From Luidia sarsii (lineage: Eukaryota; Echinodermata; Asteroidea; Paxillosida; Luidiidae): 64,000 nucleotides of DNA. This document shows positions 24,199-37,200 of this stretch, one piece after another (the first letter of the stretch is position 1; every line of letters starts with the position of its first letter). Both the position numbers and the translations under genes were made by a program. The notes below the pieces were generated by a model that was not told where the DNA came from, searched no databases, and worked only from the letters and a program-made list of their open reading frames with translations. Location: assembly GCA_949987565.1 (NCBI GenBank), contig OX465110.1, positions 9,446,556 to 9,510,555 of the forward strand, given 5' to 3'.

Positions 24199-26999
24199 TT
24201 TTCTCAGTCTCTCGCCTGATCCCTACTGGCTTACAGATATCTCACACCCCCCAAATTGGAAAACTCTCCCCAACCTACAGAAACAATGGAATCAAATTCT
24301 TTATAGTGCTTCCATTCAGCTCATCAAGGTCCTCTCTGAGCAATGTGAAATCGCCCTTCAGGCTGTCCACCAGGACATTGCTAATCTCGACTCCAAACTA
24401 CGCTCCAGCTGTTCTGAAAGCCAGTACAAGGATCTCAGTGATGAGATTGAGATAGGTCTCTCTAACCTCAATTCTGTTCTCACCGACAGGAGAAACAAGA
24501 AGATTGGTGGCCTTGTTGCCAAACAACGCAGACACAACCGCTTCAGACGCAGTCCCCAGTCTACACCTGTACCCCCCACTAACACTGTTGTCAACCTTTC
24601 CTCTTCTTCTCTAACTGACGCAGAGCATACGTTACTTTCCAAGGGCTTGAACTGTTGTCCAACTCCCCCCAAAGTTGACCAAGTAATGCTCAGTCAAGAT
24701 CTCACTGAGTATTACCGCAGACTTCGTCTGACTGAGTTCTTCTTCGATTCTGGCTCCCGTAAAGAAGAACCTTTCCGTGTAAAAAGCACCTGGGTCCCCC
24801 CAAGAACCGTGTTCCAGGCCTTGAAACGTATGTGCAAGCAGTTAGTTCTCAAGTTTCCAACTCCTCTCATCTTACCCGTAAGCCCCACGACAATCTCCCT
24901 AGGGAAGAACGTCTTGCTCTCAACACTATACGTTCCCGCGGTGACATCATTATCAAGCCAGCAGATAAAGGGTCAGCCGTAGTAATCATGGATCGCCAAA
25001 AATATATTGATGAAGCCAATCGCCAACTCAACAATCCCCAGCACTATAAATGTCTTGACTCTAACCCCACTGGCAAATTTTCAGAGCAAATTCAGGGAGT
25101 TTTGGATGACATGCGTCACGTGATCATTTGAGTAAAAAAGCTCACAGATTTCTATCACCGATCAATTGTAGAACTGCCAGATTGTACCTTCTCCCGAAAA
25201 TTCACAAGGCCAACAACCCAGGCAGACCCATCATCTCTGGCAATGGTTCACCTACGGAACACATATCTCTTTTCATTGACTCTTTTCTCAAACCCTTGGT
25301 TCCCCAAATCCCCTCATACGTCCATGACACTCCTGACTTTCTGCGAAAGTTGGAAAGTGTCAAGGATCAAATTCCTGCCACTGCCATAATTGGTACTATT
25401 GACGTTTCCTCTCTATACACTAACATCCCCCAGGAAGAAGGCATTCAAGCTTGCTCCTGGCCAAAGGAAAACAGTCTTCTCCACCCATCTCCGACATAAC
25501 CACCCTCATGAGGCTAGTGCTGGCCAAGAATGATTTCTCCTTTCTTGGCAAGCACTATCTTCAAGTGCATGGCACTGCCATGGGCACGCGCATGGCTCCT
25601 TCCTTTGCATGCCTCTTCATGGGTGACCTCGAGGAACGCATGCTCAGTGATCAATTCCTTCCATAGGACTATCAAATTCACATGGGAGCAGTCTCTTCAG
25701 CAGACCCACTTTCTGGACGTCACCGTCCGGAAAGACCTCAATACACTCACTACTGACTTGTATTCTAAGCCCACCGACACGCATCAATATCTCCATTCCT
25801 CCACTTGTCACCCCAGACACTGTAAGACTGGTATAGCTTACAGCCAGGCCCTCGGATTGAGGCGTATATGTTCCAATGAGTCTGACTTTCGCCGCCATAC
25901 ACGTGTATTGGCCAGTAACTTGGTTGCTAGAGGCTATAGTTCTCGCCAAGTGAAGAACTCCATTGCTAAAGTCTATTCCATTCCTAGAAGTTCGGCACTA
26001 AAACAAAAGCCACCAGGTCCAAAGGACAAGCCCAAGGTCCCTTAGTTACTTCCTACCACCCTTCTCTTCCTCCTCTCAGGAAGATAACTAAGGAAAACCA
26101 CCATATTCTCCACACTTCAGATCGTATGGCTGAAGCCATTCCTAATTCGCCTGTTTTGGCTTTCAGGCGCCCCCGTAACCTGCGTGACTTAATTGTCCGA
26201 GCAGAGGTTCCCCCTTTGGACTCTTCACCTCCAACCAAATTTGGTACATTTAAGTGTACCTCGAAATGCATTGTTTGCAAGACACATGTCAAGGAAATAG
26301 ACTCTTTCAATGGACATTCTTCTGGAACTACCCACACGACCTATGGCTCTATCACGTGCACTACCTCAAACATCACATACCTCATCTCTTGTAGAGTTTG
26401 TAATATTCAGTATGATGGCGAGACCAAAAACACCCTCAAAAAACGGATCTATGGCCATATATAGGTCTACTATCAAAACCGGTAAAATGGACACCCCTGT
26501 TGGGTATCACTTCAATCTCCCTGATCATTCGATATCAGATATGAGTGTACTGGGCATATAATCACTTGGTCACCGTAGTAATGCTGTCCGTCTTAGCCGT
26601 GAGAAAATGTGGATGAAGCGTCTTCGGACTATTCAACCACATGGTCTCAACATCCAGGAGGGTAATGACTAACACCATGCAGCTTTCTGATAATCCTTCT
26701 TTTGTGTTCAGTCCTTCACACTTCTCTCTTTGATCTTTCTCCCTCTTGTCACTAATCCCTACCCCACTCCTTGCCCTTCTCTTTGATCTCTCCCTACCAG
26801 CTTCACTCTTTGTCCTCTGTTTCTCATCCGTGTCCTATTCACTCCCCCCCCCTTCCTTCGTGTACATGTATCTGTTTTGTCCTTGTCACTCTGCCTTTGA
26901 GAAAGGTCCTGCTAGGATCGAAACGTCAGGCCCACTAAATTTTAGATTTACATTTTCGTAATTTTAGTCAGTAAGCAGTTTGCAACATTTTTGTATATC
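24199..26999 (+). mobile_element. Penelope-like retroelement, copy A (13-bp target duplication, defective)
   Basis: Flanked by an exact 13-bp direct repeat ATCATTGGAAACT at 24186-24198 and 27000-27012, so this is one insertion event. Fragments of a Penelope-like protein occur in order in shifting frames: coiled N-terminal region (24210-24850); a KPADKGSAVVIMDR segment (24955-24995); LLPKIHKANNPGRPIISGNG (25190-25250); IGTIDVSSLYTNIP (25390-25430); GTAMGTRMAPSFACLFMGDL (25570-25630); a thumb region (25660-26045); and a GIY-YIG-type endonuclease with YLISCRVCNIQY and GETKNTLKKRI (26370-26450). The RT catalytic YIDD is missing: relative to copy B about 100 bp are deleted at about 25648. Frameshifts also occur near 24820, 25128, 25460 and 26460. 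The 3' end carries the block around GGTCCTGCTAGGATCGAAAC. Confidence 0.9.
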
Positions 27000-27012
27000 A
27001 TCATTGGAAACT

Positions 27013-29125
27013 GTTAATTCATCGTTGATAGCGTCGTATATGGTTTCAATACTGAAATATTTCCAGAATCGATATGATGTGATTTAGGCCAACCACTTTA
27101 CTTTGGATATTTTTCTAGACCTCAATCAATACTAACTCCTCTTTTGTCTACTTCTGTAACACTTCGAATGGAACACAATAACACATACAATATATACTAG
27201 ACTTAATATAGACTCGATATTTTACAAAAAACAGTATCTTCTGAATCAATAGGTATAGTCTTGACAATGCTTGTGCTTCTTTGTTTTCGTTGCCTCTTGA
27301 ATTGAAATACATAGGCCTAATCATATTATTTCACAGTCTCGCAGGCCAACGAGCAATTCGCATTGGTTGACGATTGGATCCTTTTTTAAGTAAGGTTATC
27401 AACGCTTGATGGTCAGTGCATGAGGCGAACCTACATGTACATGTACATGTACTAAGAATCGCACCTAGCCATACGCCGATGCGTCTGTTGTCCAGTGTGA
27501 ATTGGACATTTGGAGTGTGGGGCTTCGCTTCAATGCGTTCTTCAATGCCACAATGCTTCGCTGTACGTCTTTGGTCTATTCAAACTTTTGGTCATTACGT
27601 AATAGTTTCCTTGGAGGGTCTACAGCAGTGGCAAACTGAGATATAGCGTCATATAGGCATTTTTGCGATCGTTTTTTTGTCATCAACCTAAGGACAGAGT
27701 ACGTGTTGCATCATGGATCTCATTCAATAGCTAACCAGCAGAGACTTGCACATGCTTCTTCACTGAAAACCTTCTGCATGTACAGAGGAACCGGACCAGT
27801 GGGCTTTGTACTGAGCTGAAGAGATGCAATACCAGTGGGCTTTGTACTGAGCTGAAGAGATGCAATACCACTGGGCTTTGTACTGAGCTGAAGAGATGCA
27901 ATACCACTGGGCTTTCCTGGTCAATCCAAATTACAAGTTGAATGAGCTGCCCGGGTCCAGTATATATAGTATACTAACAAGAATGAATTTGAATAGCTGT
28001 TGCTGGACAGCGATTTGAAAGAAAAAAAGTTGAGCGAAGTGGAGGAAAACTTTTAATAAAAGAAGTGAATGCGAAGAGAGGGGTACTTGGCTGTAAGAAA
28101 ACAAAGTGTGATCAGGAACCCATCTTCAGTGTTGTTGCTGCAACCTGCCACAATACATGTCAGTGGTCTTCTATAGCAAACCTATATAGTCATATTGGCC
28201 TACATCAATTTCTATACGGTGACAAACTCAAGGAACTTCTAAACGTCTGTGTGAGGCGTACGACGTCACACACACGGCCGATCGGGCAGCCACGTAGAAA
28301 CGGGATGTGAGCTGATCACCGGAGTCTACGTCACGAATTGTTATGTTAATAAGGGGATGGGCGGAGTATACTGGGCACCCCTAAAATACGATTTATTCAA
28401 TTGATTACATAAACGCGGTAAAGTCAAAATGGCAATATCCGTTTGAATGGAATCACTTTATGACCCGAACTAATACAAAAAAACACATTGCATTATAGGC
28501 CCTTAAATCTCGGCTGTATAATCTTACAAGACCTGCTTGTCAATATTGGAGTCGTGTTCGGTTTATTTTTTACAATAATTAATGAAATCATCATCCACTG
28601 ATAATCACGTCCACTCAAAAAAGTACTCATCATTTTCGGAAATGCTAAGTGTGAACGATTATTCGAAACAGCTTTTTGTACTGCTTGTACTGAAACCGCT
28701 CGTCTTGCGTATAACTGCAGTCCATCTTCCATGTTCTTTATGCCAAAGAAGCTGATGATATGCTGATTGCAAGTCTAATAGACTGAATATACGGACTCGT
28801 TTCTCAACTCACTGAATATATCGTCAACATTTGGAAGTGGATATGTAGGCCTATCCGGTGCTATATTGCCTCATTAATTTGCCTTAGATCAACACAAAGT
28901 CTCAGCTTTCCGGTTTCCTGCAATAGGTGATACATATTTATCATTCAGCAGAATCTATATTTAATTATAATAACCTAATCTCTCAATCCTGTTCAGTTCC
29001 TATGGAACATTATTCTCTGACACTCAATGACAGTCGACGTAATTTCTGACTTGGTGGATGTACTTTCTCATTAACAATAAACCCTTGAAACGATAGGTTG
29101 ACTAGTATTATATAAAAGCCTCCAT
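27013..29125. other. Intergenic region
   Basis: No coding exon recognised. It contains the 36-bp minisatellite at 27795-27916 and a short (ACATGT)n at about 27432-27450. Confidence 0.5.
27795..27916 (+). repeat. 36-bp minisatellite, 3.4 copies
   Basis: Units begin at 27795, 27831, 27867 and 27903 (partial). Each starts ACCAGTGGGC or ACCACTGGGC and includes GAGCTGAAGAGATGCAAT. Copies differ at one base. Confidence 0.9.
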
Positions 29126-29215
29126 CTATGGACTGGATAGCTCAGACAATATGAGCACTGGTACTCAAAGCAAGTTGTCTCGGGTTCCAGATTTACTTAG
29201 TCATCTTTCAAAATT
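29126..29215 (+). repeat. tRNA-like SINE remnant
   Basis: Starts near ATGGACTGGATAGCTCAGAC, with a B-box-like TCTCGGGTTCCAG about 40 bp on. It directly precedes Penelope-like copy B. Confidence 0.6.
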
Positions 29216-29221
29216 ACAAAT

Positions 29222-30539
29222 TCAGGAATTTTGGATGACATGCAATCACGTGATCAACTGAGCAAGAAAGCTCACAAATTTCTATCACCAATCAATTGTA
29301 GAACTGCCAGATTCTACCTTCTCCCGAAAATTCACAAGGCCAACAACCCAGGCAGACCCATCATCTCTGGCAATGGTTCACCTACGGAACACATATCTCT
29401 TTTCATTGACTCTTTTCTCAAACCCTTGGTTCCCCAAATCCCCTCATACGTCCATGACACACCCGACTTTCTGCGAAAGTTGGAAAGTGTCAAGGATCAA
29501 ATTCCGACTACTGCCATAATTGGCACCATTGACGTTTCCTCTCTATACACTAACATCCCCCAGGAAGAAGGCATTCAAGCTTGCTCCTCGGCTCAGGCCA
29601 AAGGAAAACAGTCTTCTCCCCCCATATCTGACCTAACCACCCTCATCAGGCTAGTGCTGGCCAAGAACAATTTCTCCTTTCTTGGCAAGCACTATCTTCA
29701 GGTGCATGGCACTGCCATGGGCACGCGCATGGCTCCTTCCTTTGCATGCCTCTTCATGGGTGACCTTGAGGAACGCATGCTCAGTGAGGCTCCATGCCGT
29801 CCTTGGATTTGGTGGAGATACATAGATGACGTTTTCTTCATTTGGACTTTAGGGACGATAGCAGCTTGAATGTCTTCTTTGACCACATCAATTATTCCTT
29901 CCACAGCACTATCAAATTCACATGGGAACACTCTCTCCAGCAGACCCACTTTCTGGATGTCACCGTCCGGAAAGACCTCGACACACTTACTACTGACTTG
30001 TATTCTAAGCCCACCGACACTCATCAATAACTCCATGCCTCCAGTTGTCACCCCAGACACTGTAAGACTGGTATAGTTTACAGCCAGGCCCTCAGATTGA
30101 GGCGCATATGTTCAAGTCTGACTTTCGCCGCCATACATTGGCCAGTAACTTGGTTGCTAGAGGCTATAGTTCTCGCCAAGTGAAGAACTCCATTCCTAAA
30201 GTCTATTCCATTCCATGAAGTTCGGCACTCAAACAAAAGCCACCAGGTCCCAAGGACAATCCCGAGGTTCCCTTAGTTACTTCCTACCACCTTTCTCTTC
30301 CTCCTCTCAGGAAGATAACTTAGGAAAACCACTCATATTCTCCACACTTCAGATCGTCTGGCTGATGCTATTCCAAATTCGCCCGTTTTGGCTTTCTTCG
30401 TGTACATGTATCTGTGTTGTCCTTGTCACTCTGCCTTTGAGAAAGGTCCTGCTAGGATCGAAACGTCAGGCCCACAATATTTTACGATTTACATTTTTGT
30501 AATTTTAGTCAGTAAGCAGTTTGCAACATTTTTGTATAC
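29222..30539 (+). mobile_element. Penelope-like retroelement, copy B (5'-truncated, endonuclease deleted)
   Basis: Begins inside the RT region and keeps one open frame (29231-29869) through LLPKIHKANNPGRPIISGNG, IGTIDVSSLYTNIP and GTAMGTRMAPSFACLFMGDL to the catalytic RYIDDVFFIW at about 29815-29845. A frameshift follows at about 29850, then the thumb region in another frame with a stop near 30028. At about 30398 the sequence jumps from the VLAF segment straight to the 3' UTR, so the GIY-YIG endonuclease is gone. The 3' end is shared with copy A. It supplies the part copy A lacks and lacks the part copy A has. Confidence 0.88.
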
Positions 30540-32185
30540 CACTTACATTATTTTTGTGAACAAATCCCGATATTAATTTTAGTCAACATATTTTCCAACG
30601 TTTGCACAATATCATGTAGGCCTATAATTATACGGTAAGACTACGTTGTTTTCTTTCTCGTGGTCATAATTGTTACCTGTCAAGGTTGCCCCTTTAATAT
30701 CGATATGCAATGAGTGAATAAGTTATTTACCCAAAGGAGTATTTTTGTTTATATGCGGTACATTCAAAATATCCGACAAAAGTTAGATTCTATGTTGCAT
30801 AAAAGACAACCTTTTCTGTCCAGGGGGAGGTTTACTTCTGTCGCCTCTGAGAGAATGTAGTATTTTGTTGAATGTACTCTGTCTGAGAATACGAACTTCA
30901 GAGCCTAGTGGACCATTTGCACGAGAAGTATACCGTTGGACGCTGGCGATGTATCTGCGTCGCCATCCGTGAATGTCGCCATCGTTTCGTCTTTGGTTAG
31001 CAACCCATTGCCTCCAAAGAACGGTCAGATATCCCGTTTCTTGTTAGAAAGGTGAAAAGGTGTTTAGTTATAAAGGAGCTTGCTGTCGTCATGGATGTGA
31101 CGGTGGTCGTTGAACTATACTTCGCAAAATATTGCAGTGTCATTTTACGTAACAGCTAGTGTATGGATACCGGACTGGGCCTATATATACTTTACAGTTG
31201 GTATTTATATACTAATCCCTGTTGTTAAATAATCTTAGATGTTTGGATGTTGTCCCGTTGTTATCCAATGTGTTTATACAACACGCTTGTTTTCATTTCA
31301 CTCCTTTAGTTGTTTTAGTAGTTTATTATATTAACAATTCACGCAATTATTATAACCTCCCATCTGACGAAGCGCTAAATCACTCCCGGTTAGTCAAAAT
31401 AATGTTGTCCGTAAACGGAACGAAATCAGATTCTTCTTTTTTTTCTTCAAAACCTACTTCCGATTTGTCTTCCAGGCTGTTGTAGTTGGGGTTGAAAACA
31501 AACTTTGGTTTGCATGTGATCTGGAATAGGGTATGATTTCTTTGAGATAATATAGAAATTATTGCTTCAGACTGGCGCCCCCAACCCAGCAAAGATAATG
31601 GGATAATTATTGTGAGGCTCGCATATATAAGGGTGGATAGCTCAGCTGGTAGAGCGCTGCTACGTTCAACCAAAGGCCCGGATTTCAATTTATCTTCAAT
31701 AAATCGGTAAAACTTTTCTTTAGAAATAAAGATAATCTGCGTACTCTTTCCAAATGGAGCAGTGACTAATGTATATTTTTTTTAAATTCTTTCAGAATGG
31801 TCTACCCTAAAAAACAATTTGATGCTAAGTAATTTCCCCATCCTTACGGGAAAAAACCACCATGATGACTATTCATATATTTAATACAATAGCGTGTCGG
31901 TGAGAATGTAATCCATGGGGATGAAGGGTGAATATCTCGGTCTAATCGCAGCACTGTGTCTCTTGGCTGAAGAGGACACTTAGAATCTAAACCAGTCTTT
32001 ATCTTGCCAGGAAAAAACAACAACATTTTTTTCAAAAAGGAATCTCAGGGTTCTCTTTCAGTCAAAACCCCATGCCTTTGTGCCAAAAATTGTGTAAGAA
32101 GATGACAGGTAGGTCCTCTAGGATCTAGAACACCCGGAGTAATTATGAATATGAAAACCCCTGAAACAGGATTCGATAGGAATAT
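30540..32185. other. Intergenic region with one tRNA-like repeat
   Basis: No gene recognised. At 31570-31695 there is a fragment of the palindromic tRNA family: CTGGCGCCCCCAACCCAGC followed by GGGTGGATAGCTCAGCTGG at about 31630, a well-kept A box. The B box is poor. Confidence 0.5.
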
Positions 32186-32405
32186 TCTAAGATGGATATA
32201 ACATGATGTTTGCGACAAGGAGAATGTAATTCTTTGAGGTTTGCCCTGGTCGACATGATCAGCACAAAGCAGGAGTCACGGTTTCGAATCCCGCCGAGTT
32301 GGCTGAATTATTTTCCTCAGGCATCGGGCAAAGCACTGAGCACTCAGTGTTGATCATGTCGAGCAGGGCAAACCTCAACTATAATTACATTCTAAGATGA
32401 TTGAT
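32186..32405. mobile_element. MITE-like element with inverted ends
   Basis: Inverted arms: GAGAATGTAATT and GAGGTTTGCCCTGGTCGACA (about 32221-32256) face TGTCGAGCAGGGCAAACCTC and AATTACATTCT (about 32357-32395). The middle holds a T-arm-like GGTTTCGAATCCCGCC at about 32281-32296. A second copy of the same sequence in inverse orientation lies at 47604-47758. No coding capacity. Confidence 0.7.
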
Positions 32406-34256
32406 TTTTAGAATTACCATTGAGCGCCGAATTTACACAGCTTAAACAACATTGATAAGATCGAAAAATAGAAGTGTTCACATATTTACGTGAAACTAAT
32501 ATAATTAAACAGTTTGAAGATTGTTATAGTAGAAACCTCGCCCTGAAATATTTCTGCCTAAAATGTTGTATTTTGGGAGAAAAGAGTAAAAGAAATCGTT
32601 TATGTCTCACCGAGATCTAAACTATTTTTCGGAACAGTACGGCGTTGAATGCTGCATTTTCGCGAAACAAATGAAGCGGTTTTCATGATTTTCTCGAGAC
32701 TCGGTTGGCGGATTGAGCAGAAAATTTTCACAGGTGTGCTATTTCATGCATAATGTTGGATCAAACAACGTATGGATGCCATTCTTTGACCTCAACCAAT
32801 GTCGTGTGGGGGCTTGAGTAGCCTTTTGGGTGACTGCGCATATAGGCCTACTTGATGAAGAATCTGCAATCGATAATTCCCAAGGTCATAAGGAGCCCAC
32901 CACCAGCAATAGAAAATAGTATTTACAATGATGTCGTGGCATCTTATCTTATCTCCGGAGACCCCCCCCCCTACACTTATCCTCAAAATCGCCTGTCAAC
33001 AACGTTGACGATCTAAAGCAAACATTAGCCCTTGGTCTGGTTGCATTGCCGCTATACCAAGGTTTGCATGTGACAGATAACTCATATAGCTCTTATTTAA
33101 GTAAAAGGTCAGGGGACGCCTGTCATATACTGGGTGGATGTTGGCTGTCACAAACAAGAATTGGTTCGCCTATTTCTGTTTGGCTGAGAAAATATACTTC
33201 CCTATACAGTGTTACTGTAACCTCACATAAATTGCCATGGAAAATGTTCGGAAGAATAAAAGTCGAAGAAGTTGCGCCATGACCATAGGTCTATATAAAA
33301 GTGTAAAGACACTCGGACCAACTACCACATTTAACCATGCATGTGACTCATTTCTTTTTTAGAACCAACCACACACTCACAATCTAGATTATCTGTACAT
33401 CATGGTACCATTGCAGTCTACCCTCGACTTCACCATGAACAGTCTGAAATTACACAGAAGCATCTTGTTCTCATTGCACTCAGTATAGCATTAGCAAGGT
33501 GCGCAACAAACATGGCCATATAAAAGTATAATGACACTCATACGGTACGAACTACCAGTGCCACGACACTATCAGAGGTGAACTTATTGACATTTACCCG
33601 AGGTCCTATTTGTACATTAGATAACGTTGGATAATAATCGTCTTCAGATAACTTAAGATTGCACGCAATATTTCCACGTGATTGGATGAGTAAAACATGA
33701 TCGGGTCGCATTGCAGTCACTGTTGGTACATCACCTCAGCTGTGTATGCAGGGGCTAATTCAGGTAAATCAGTTGTGTTTGTAAGCTGTGTATTTCCGAA
33801 TGTCTTTGTCAGTACGATCCGAGGAAAACGGTGGTGAGTTTGAAATCATACAAAAGCAGAATTTGCAGACTTACTTGTAAATCATGGTTATTCATTAGTT
33901 GCGTCACGTCAGCATAGAGGTACACGTGTAGCTTAAACTTCCAAGCATACTGCATAACGTCGCATGCACTTTCATTCTATTGATCAGGATTAATGTTGCA
34001 AATTGGATTTTTCCTTTGATCATGCATTTCCCGTCCTGGTTTATATTTGAGTGTTATGATAGTGGTTACAATAATTGAAGAACTTGACTGTCTTTTTAAA
34101 AATATAGTAGTTGATAATATTTAAGTCAATCAAAGTCAGAATTCAAGTCAATTACGCATTCTCTTTTCTTTGGTTTTTCCATATCAGGAAGCAGGAAGGG
34201 ATAACATTTAATATCGTCATAGGTCCAATTAGCACCCAAACTGTGCGCATTTGATC
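32406..34256. other. Intergenic region upstream of the NRF-6-like gene
   Basis: No coding exon recognised. It contains the repeat at 33345-33515. I see no convincing TATA box near the first coding exon. Confidence 0.5.
33345..33515 (+). repeat. Second copy of the ~150-bp repeat found upstream of B4GALT
   Basis: Matches 14726-14870 over most of its length with small indels. It lies about 750 bp before the NRF-6-like start codon. Confidence 0.6.
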
Positions 34257-37200
34257 ATGGCAATGTGTGCAGTACTACTTCTAATCGTTGTGATGGGAAC
34301 CATCAATATAGCTGTGTGTGGTTCGGATGTATCTTACACCAACTGGTTAGACCCACTCAAGAATCCCATGTACCCACTACATGCACCAGCACGCCAAGCT
34401 CAAGCACACCTCAACTGGAATGTCTCCTCTCAGTGTAAGACTGAGGTACAGACACTTCTTGGAGATATAAAATTACTGGAAGCTGATGCTGTAATGGGTA
34501 GGTAGATTGTGACGGCCAATATCTGACTTTGAAGGCATTAGTTTCATATTTTGTTCTCATTTCAGTGGAATACAAGTTGTTCAGTGGCTTTTCCGCTGCT
34601 ATAAAGCGTCACAGAAAAGTCTTACTGTTTGTTCTAATTTCTTCTCCTCCTCCTCCTCCTCCTCCTCTTCTTCCTCCTCCTCCTCCTCCTCCTCTTCTTC
34701 CTCCTCCTCCCCTCCTCCCCCTCCTCCTCCCCTCCTCCCCCTCTCCTCTCACTCCTCCATCTCCTCCCTTTCCTTCTTTCCCTCCTTCTCCTCCTCCCCT
34801 CCCCTCCCCTCCTCCATATCCTCCCCTTCTCCCCTTCTCCCCTTCTCCCCTTCTCCCCTTCTCCCCTTCTCCTCCTCTTCCCCTCCCCCTCGATCCCCCT
34901 CCTCCTCCTCCTCCCCCTCCTCCATATCCTTCCCTTCTCCCCTTCTCCCCTTCTTCCCTTCTTCCCTTCTCCCCTTCTCCTCCTCTTCCCCTCCCCCTCC
35001 CCCTCCTCCTCCTCCTCCCCCTCCTCCTCCTTCATCTCCCCCTCCTCCCCCTTCTCCTCTCCCTTCTCCTCCTCCCCTCTACTCCTCCTCCTCCTCTTCA
35101 TCTAGCTGCCTCCTCCTCCACCTCCTCCCCCTCCTCCCCTTCTCCTCCTCCTTCCCCTCCTCCTCCCCCACTCCTCTTCCTCTTCCTCTTCCTCTTCCGC
35201 TTCCTCTTCCTCTTCCTCTTCCTCTTCCTCCCCCTCCTCCCCCTTGTCCTCCATCTCCTCTCCCTCCCCTCCCCCTCCCCTTCTCCTCCTGCTCCCCTCA
35301 ACTCCTCCCCCCTCCTCCTGCTCTTCCTCTTTCTCCTCCCCCTCCTCAGCCCCTGGCCCTCCTCCTCCCCTCCCCCTCCTCCTCTTCCTCTTCCCCCTCC
35401 TCCTCCCCCTCCTCAGCCCCTGGCCATCTCTTCCCTCTCATCCTCCCCTCGCCCCCATCATCTTCCTCCCCCTCCTTTTCTTCTTATTCTTCCATTCTGT
35501 TTTCAACATTGAGAATTAAACCACTCGTTTTGCAATTTGTCAAACAGGTTGCAAATAGTAATTATATTCTATCATATTTCTGTTTCCCACACTCCTGTTT
35601 AGCTCTAGATGCCTTTGGTAAACCCCCAGCTGGTATTCTGCAACTGAACATGGCCTGGTTAGGTCACTATGATGAATGTAAAGCCATAGATGGATTCAAT
35701 TTTTGCTTGGCTAATATGTTACTGAATTCAACACATTTAACCTCAAATCAGGTATGGAAAGAAAAAACACTTTTTCAGCTTTTTGAAATAGGGCACCATT
35801 AGGAATTGAAATGAAGCCCAGGTAACTGATGTTTTATAAATACTGCATGATAATTTATCAGACAGATGATACACACCTTTTATCGTCAAATGTGTAACAT
35901 ATTACCCTAAAACATTTGTACAAATTGCAGACAAAAAAATGTCCATTGCATTATGGTGAAACAATTTCTCTGATTTGAGCAGATTTGTATACTTAGAGCT
36001 TGTGGAAACTGTCTCTAAGTATGAACATCTTCCTCCATTAAATAGGAATCACCTTTATACTTTATGTTGACTTTTTTTTAACTACATGTATTCACAACTG
36101 AATGCTACTAATAGAAGTGGATTGTTTGCTGGGATCATTGTATAAGGCAATGTTTTGAGCATTAGTAAGATTTTGTGTTCAAACAGCGCTATGAAATTGG
36201 CTGCTTGTCTTTTTCTTTTGGCTCAGCATTCCTCGGTGTCAGGTTTGCAGGAAGTCGGCATCACATGGGGTATCTGTCCACCAGCCAGCTGCAATGACCA
36301 GGATGTTAACATAGTCCTTAAAGATCTCCTAGGTACAAAGAAAAACAGTGCCCTTAAGCTCATTATGCAACCAATATTTGAGTATGATAACCTCCAGCAT
36401 TATCCTTCAGGATCTCTGTGAAACAAAATATAACGTCAAACAAGTTCGAAAAAGAATCTCAGTCGCTCTTGTTGAACATTTCCATATCTGTCACTGAAAT
36501 CGTGTAGCACTTTTAGTTTTGAACGAAGTGGTTTAGATTCAGATTATACACTTTGCGATTAAACATGAAATATTTGTCAGCCATCTTTATCACATACAGT
36601 GACAGATCCTAATGAGTGACCTCAGCACCCCAACATTGAGTAGACTAGACAATAATGACCTTTGTATAACTGTGCTGTGTAACTCCCCTTATGTTTTTTC
36701 CCCAAGTCATGTATTTGATTTTATTCTACCACAGGTGCCTTGAAGATCTTGGAAAAAATTAATGTAACAGCTGATGCTTTGTCAGCCTCTAGTGTTGTCT
36801 GTGCCAAGAATCCTCCCATTCCATATAGCGCAGGCTTTATCTTCACTGTGTAAGTTGCATACCCACTTATAGAACTTGTTTTCCCTTGGCTAGGCACCAT
36901 TTATTTGCTGTGAACTGGCTTAATCTTTGTCAAAACATGACCTTTGGTTTTGGGTAGAAACTGACAAAGCGTAGACATGTGACTGCCTGATGTGGACATG
37001 AGTGGCTTATCTGGTTGTTTGGCATATACAGCAAATACTTAACAATGTATCAAACATTAAAATGGCCTCATAATTATGTTCACCTTAGCAGGACCTTTCA
37101 CAAGCAAAATGAAAGGTCCTGCAAGGGTTGATGCATCACACCAGTGAATTGGTTTTAGATTTTTATATTAGGCCAATTGCTAATCGAAATCAGCAAAAGC

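Noticed and set aside
26860..26999. Hammerhead ribozyme at the Penelope-like 3' end
   Set aside because: Such ribozymes are known in Penelope-like elements and a CGAAAC segment is present, but I found no CUGANGA box at the right spacing. A covariance-model scan would decide.
34529..35519. Long Pro/Leu/Ser and Glu/Arg/Gly frames
   Set aside because: By-product of the polypyrimidine intron tract.
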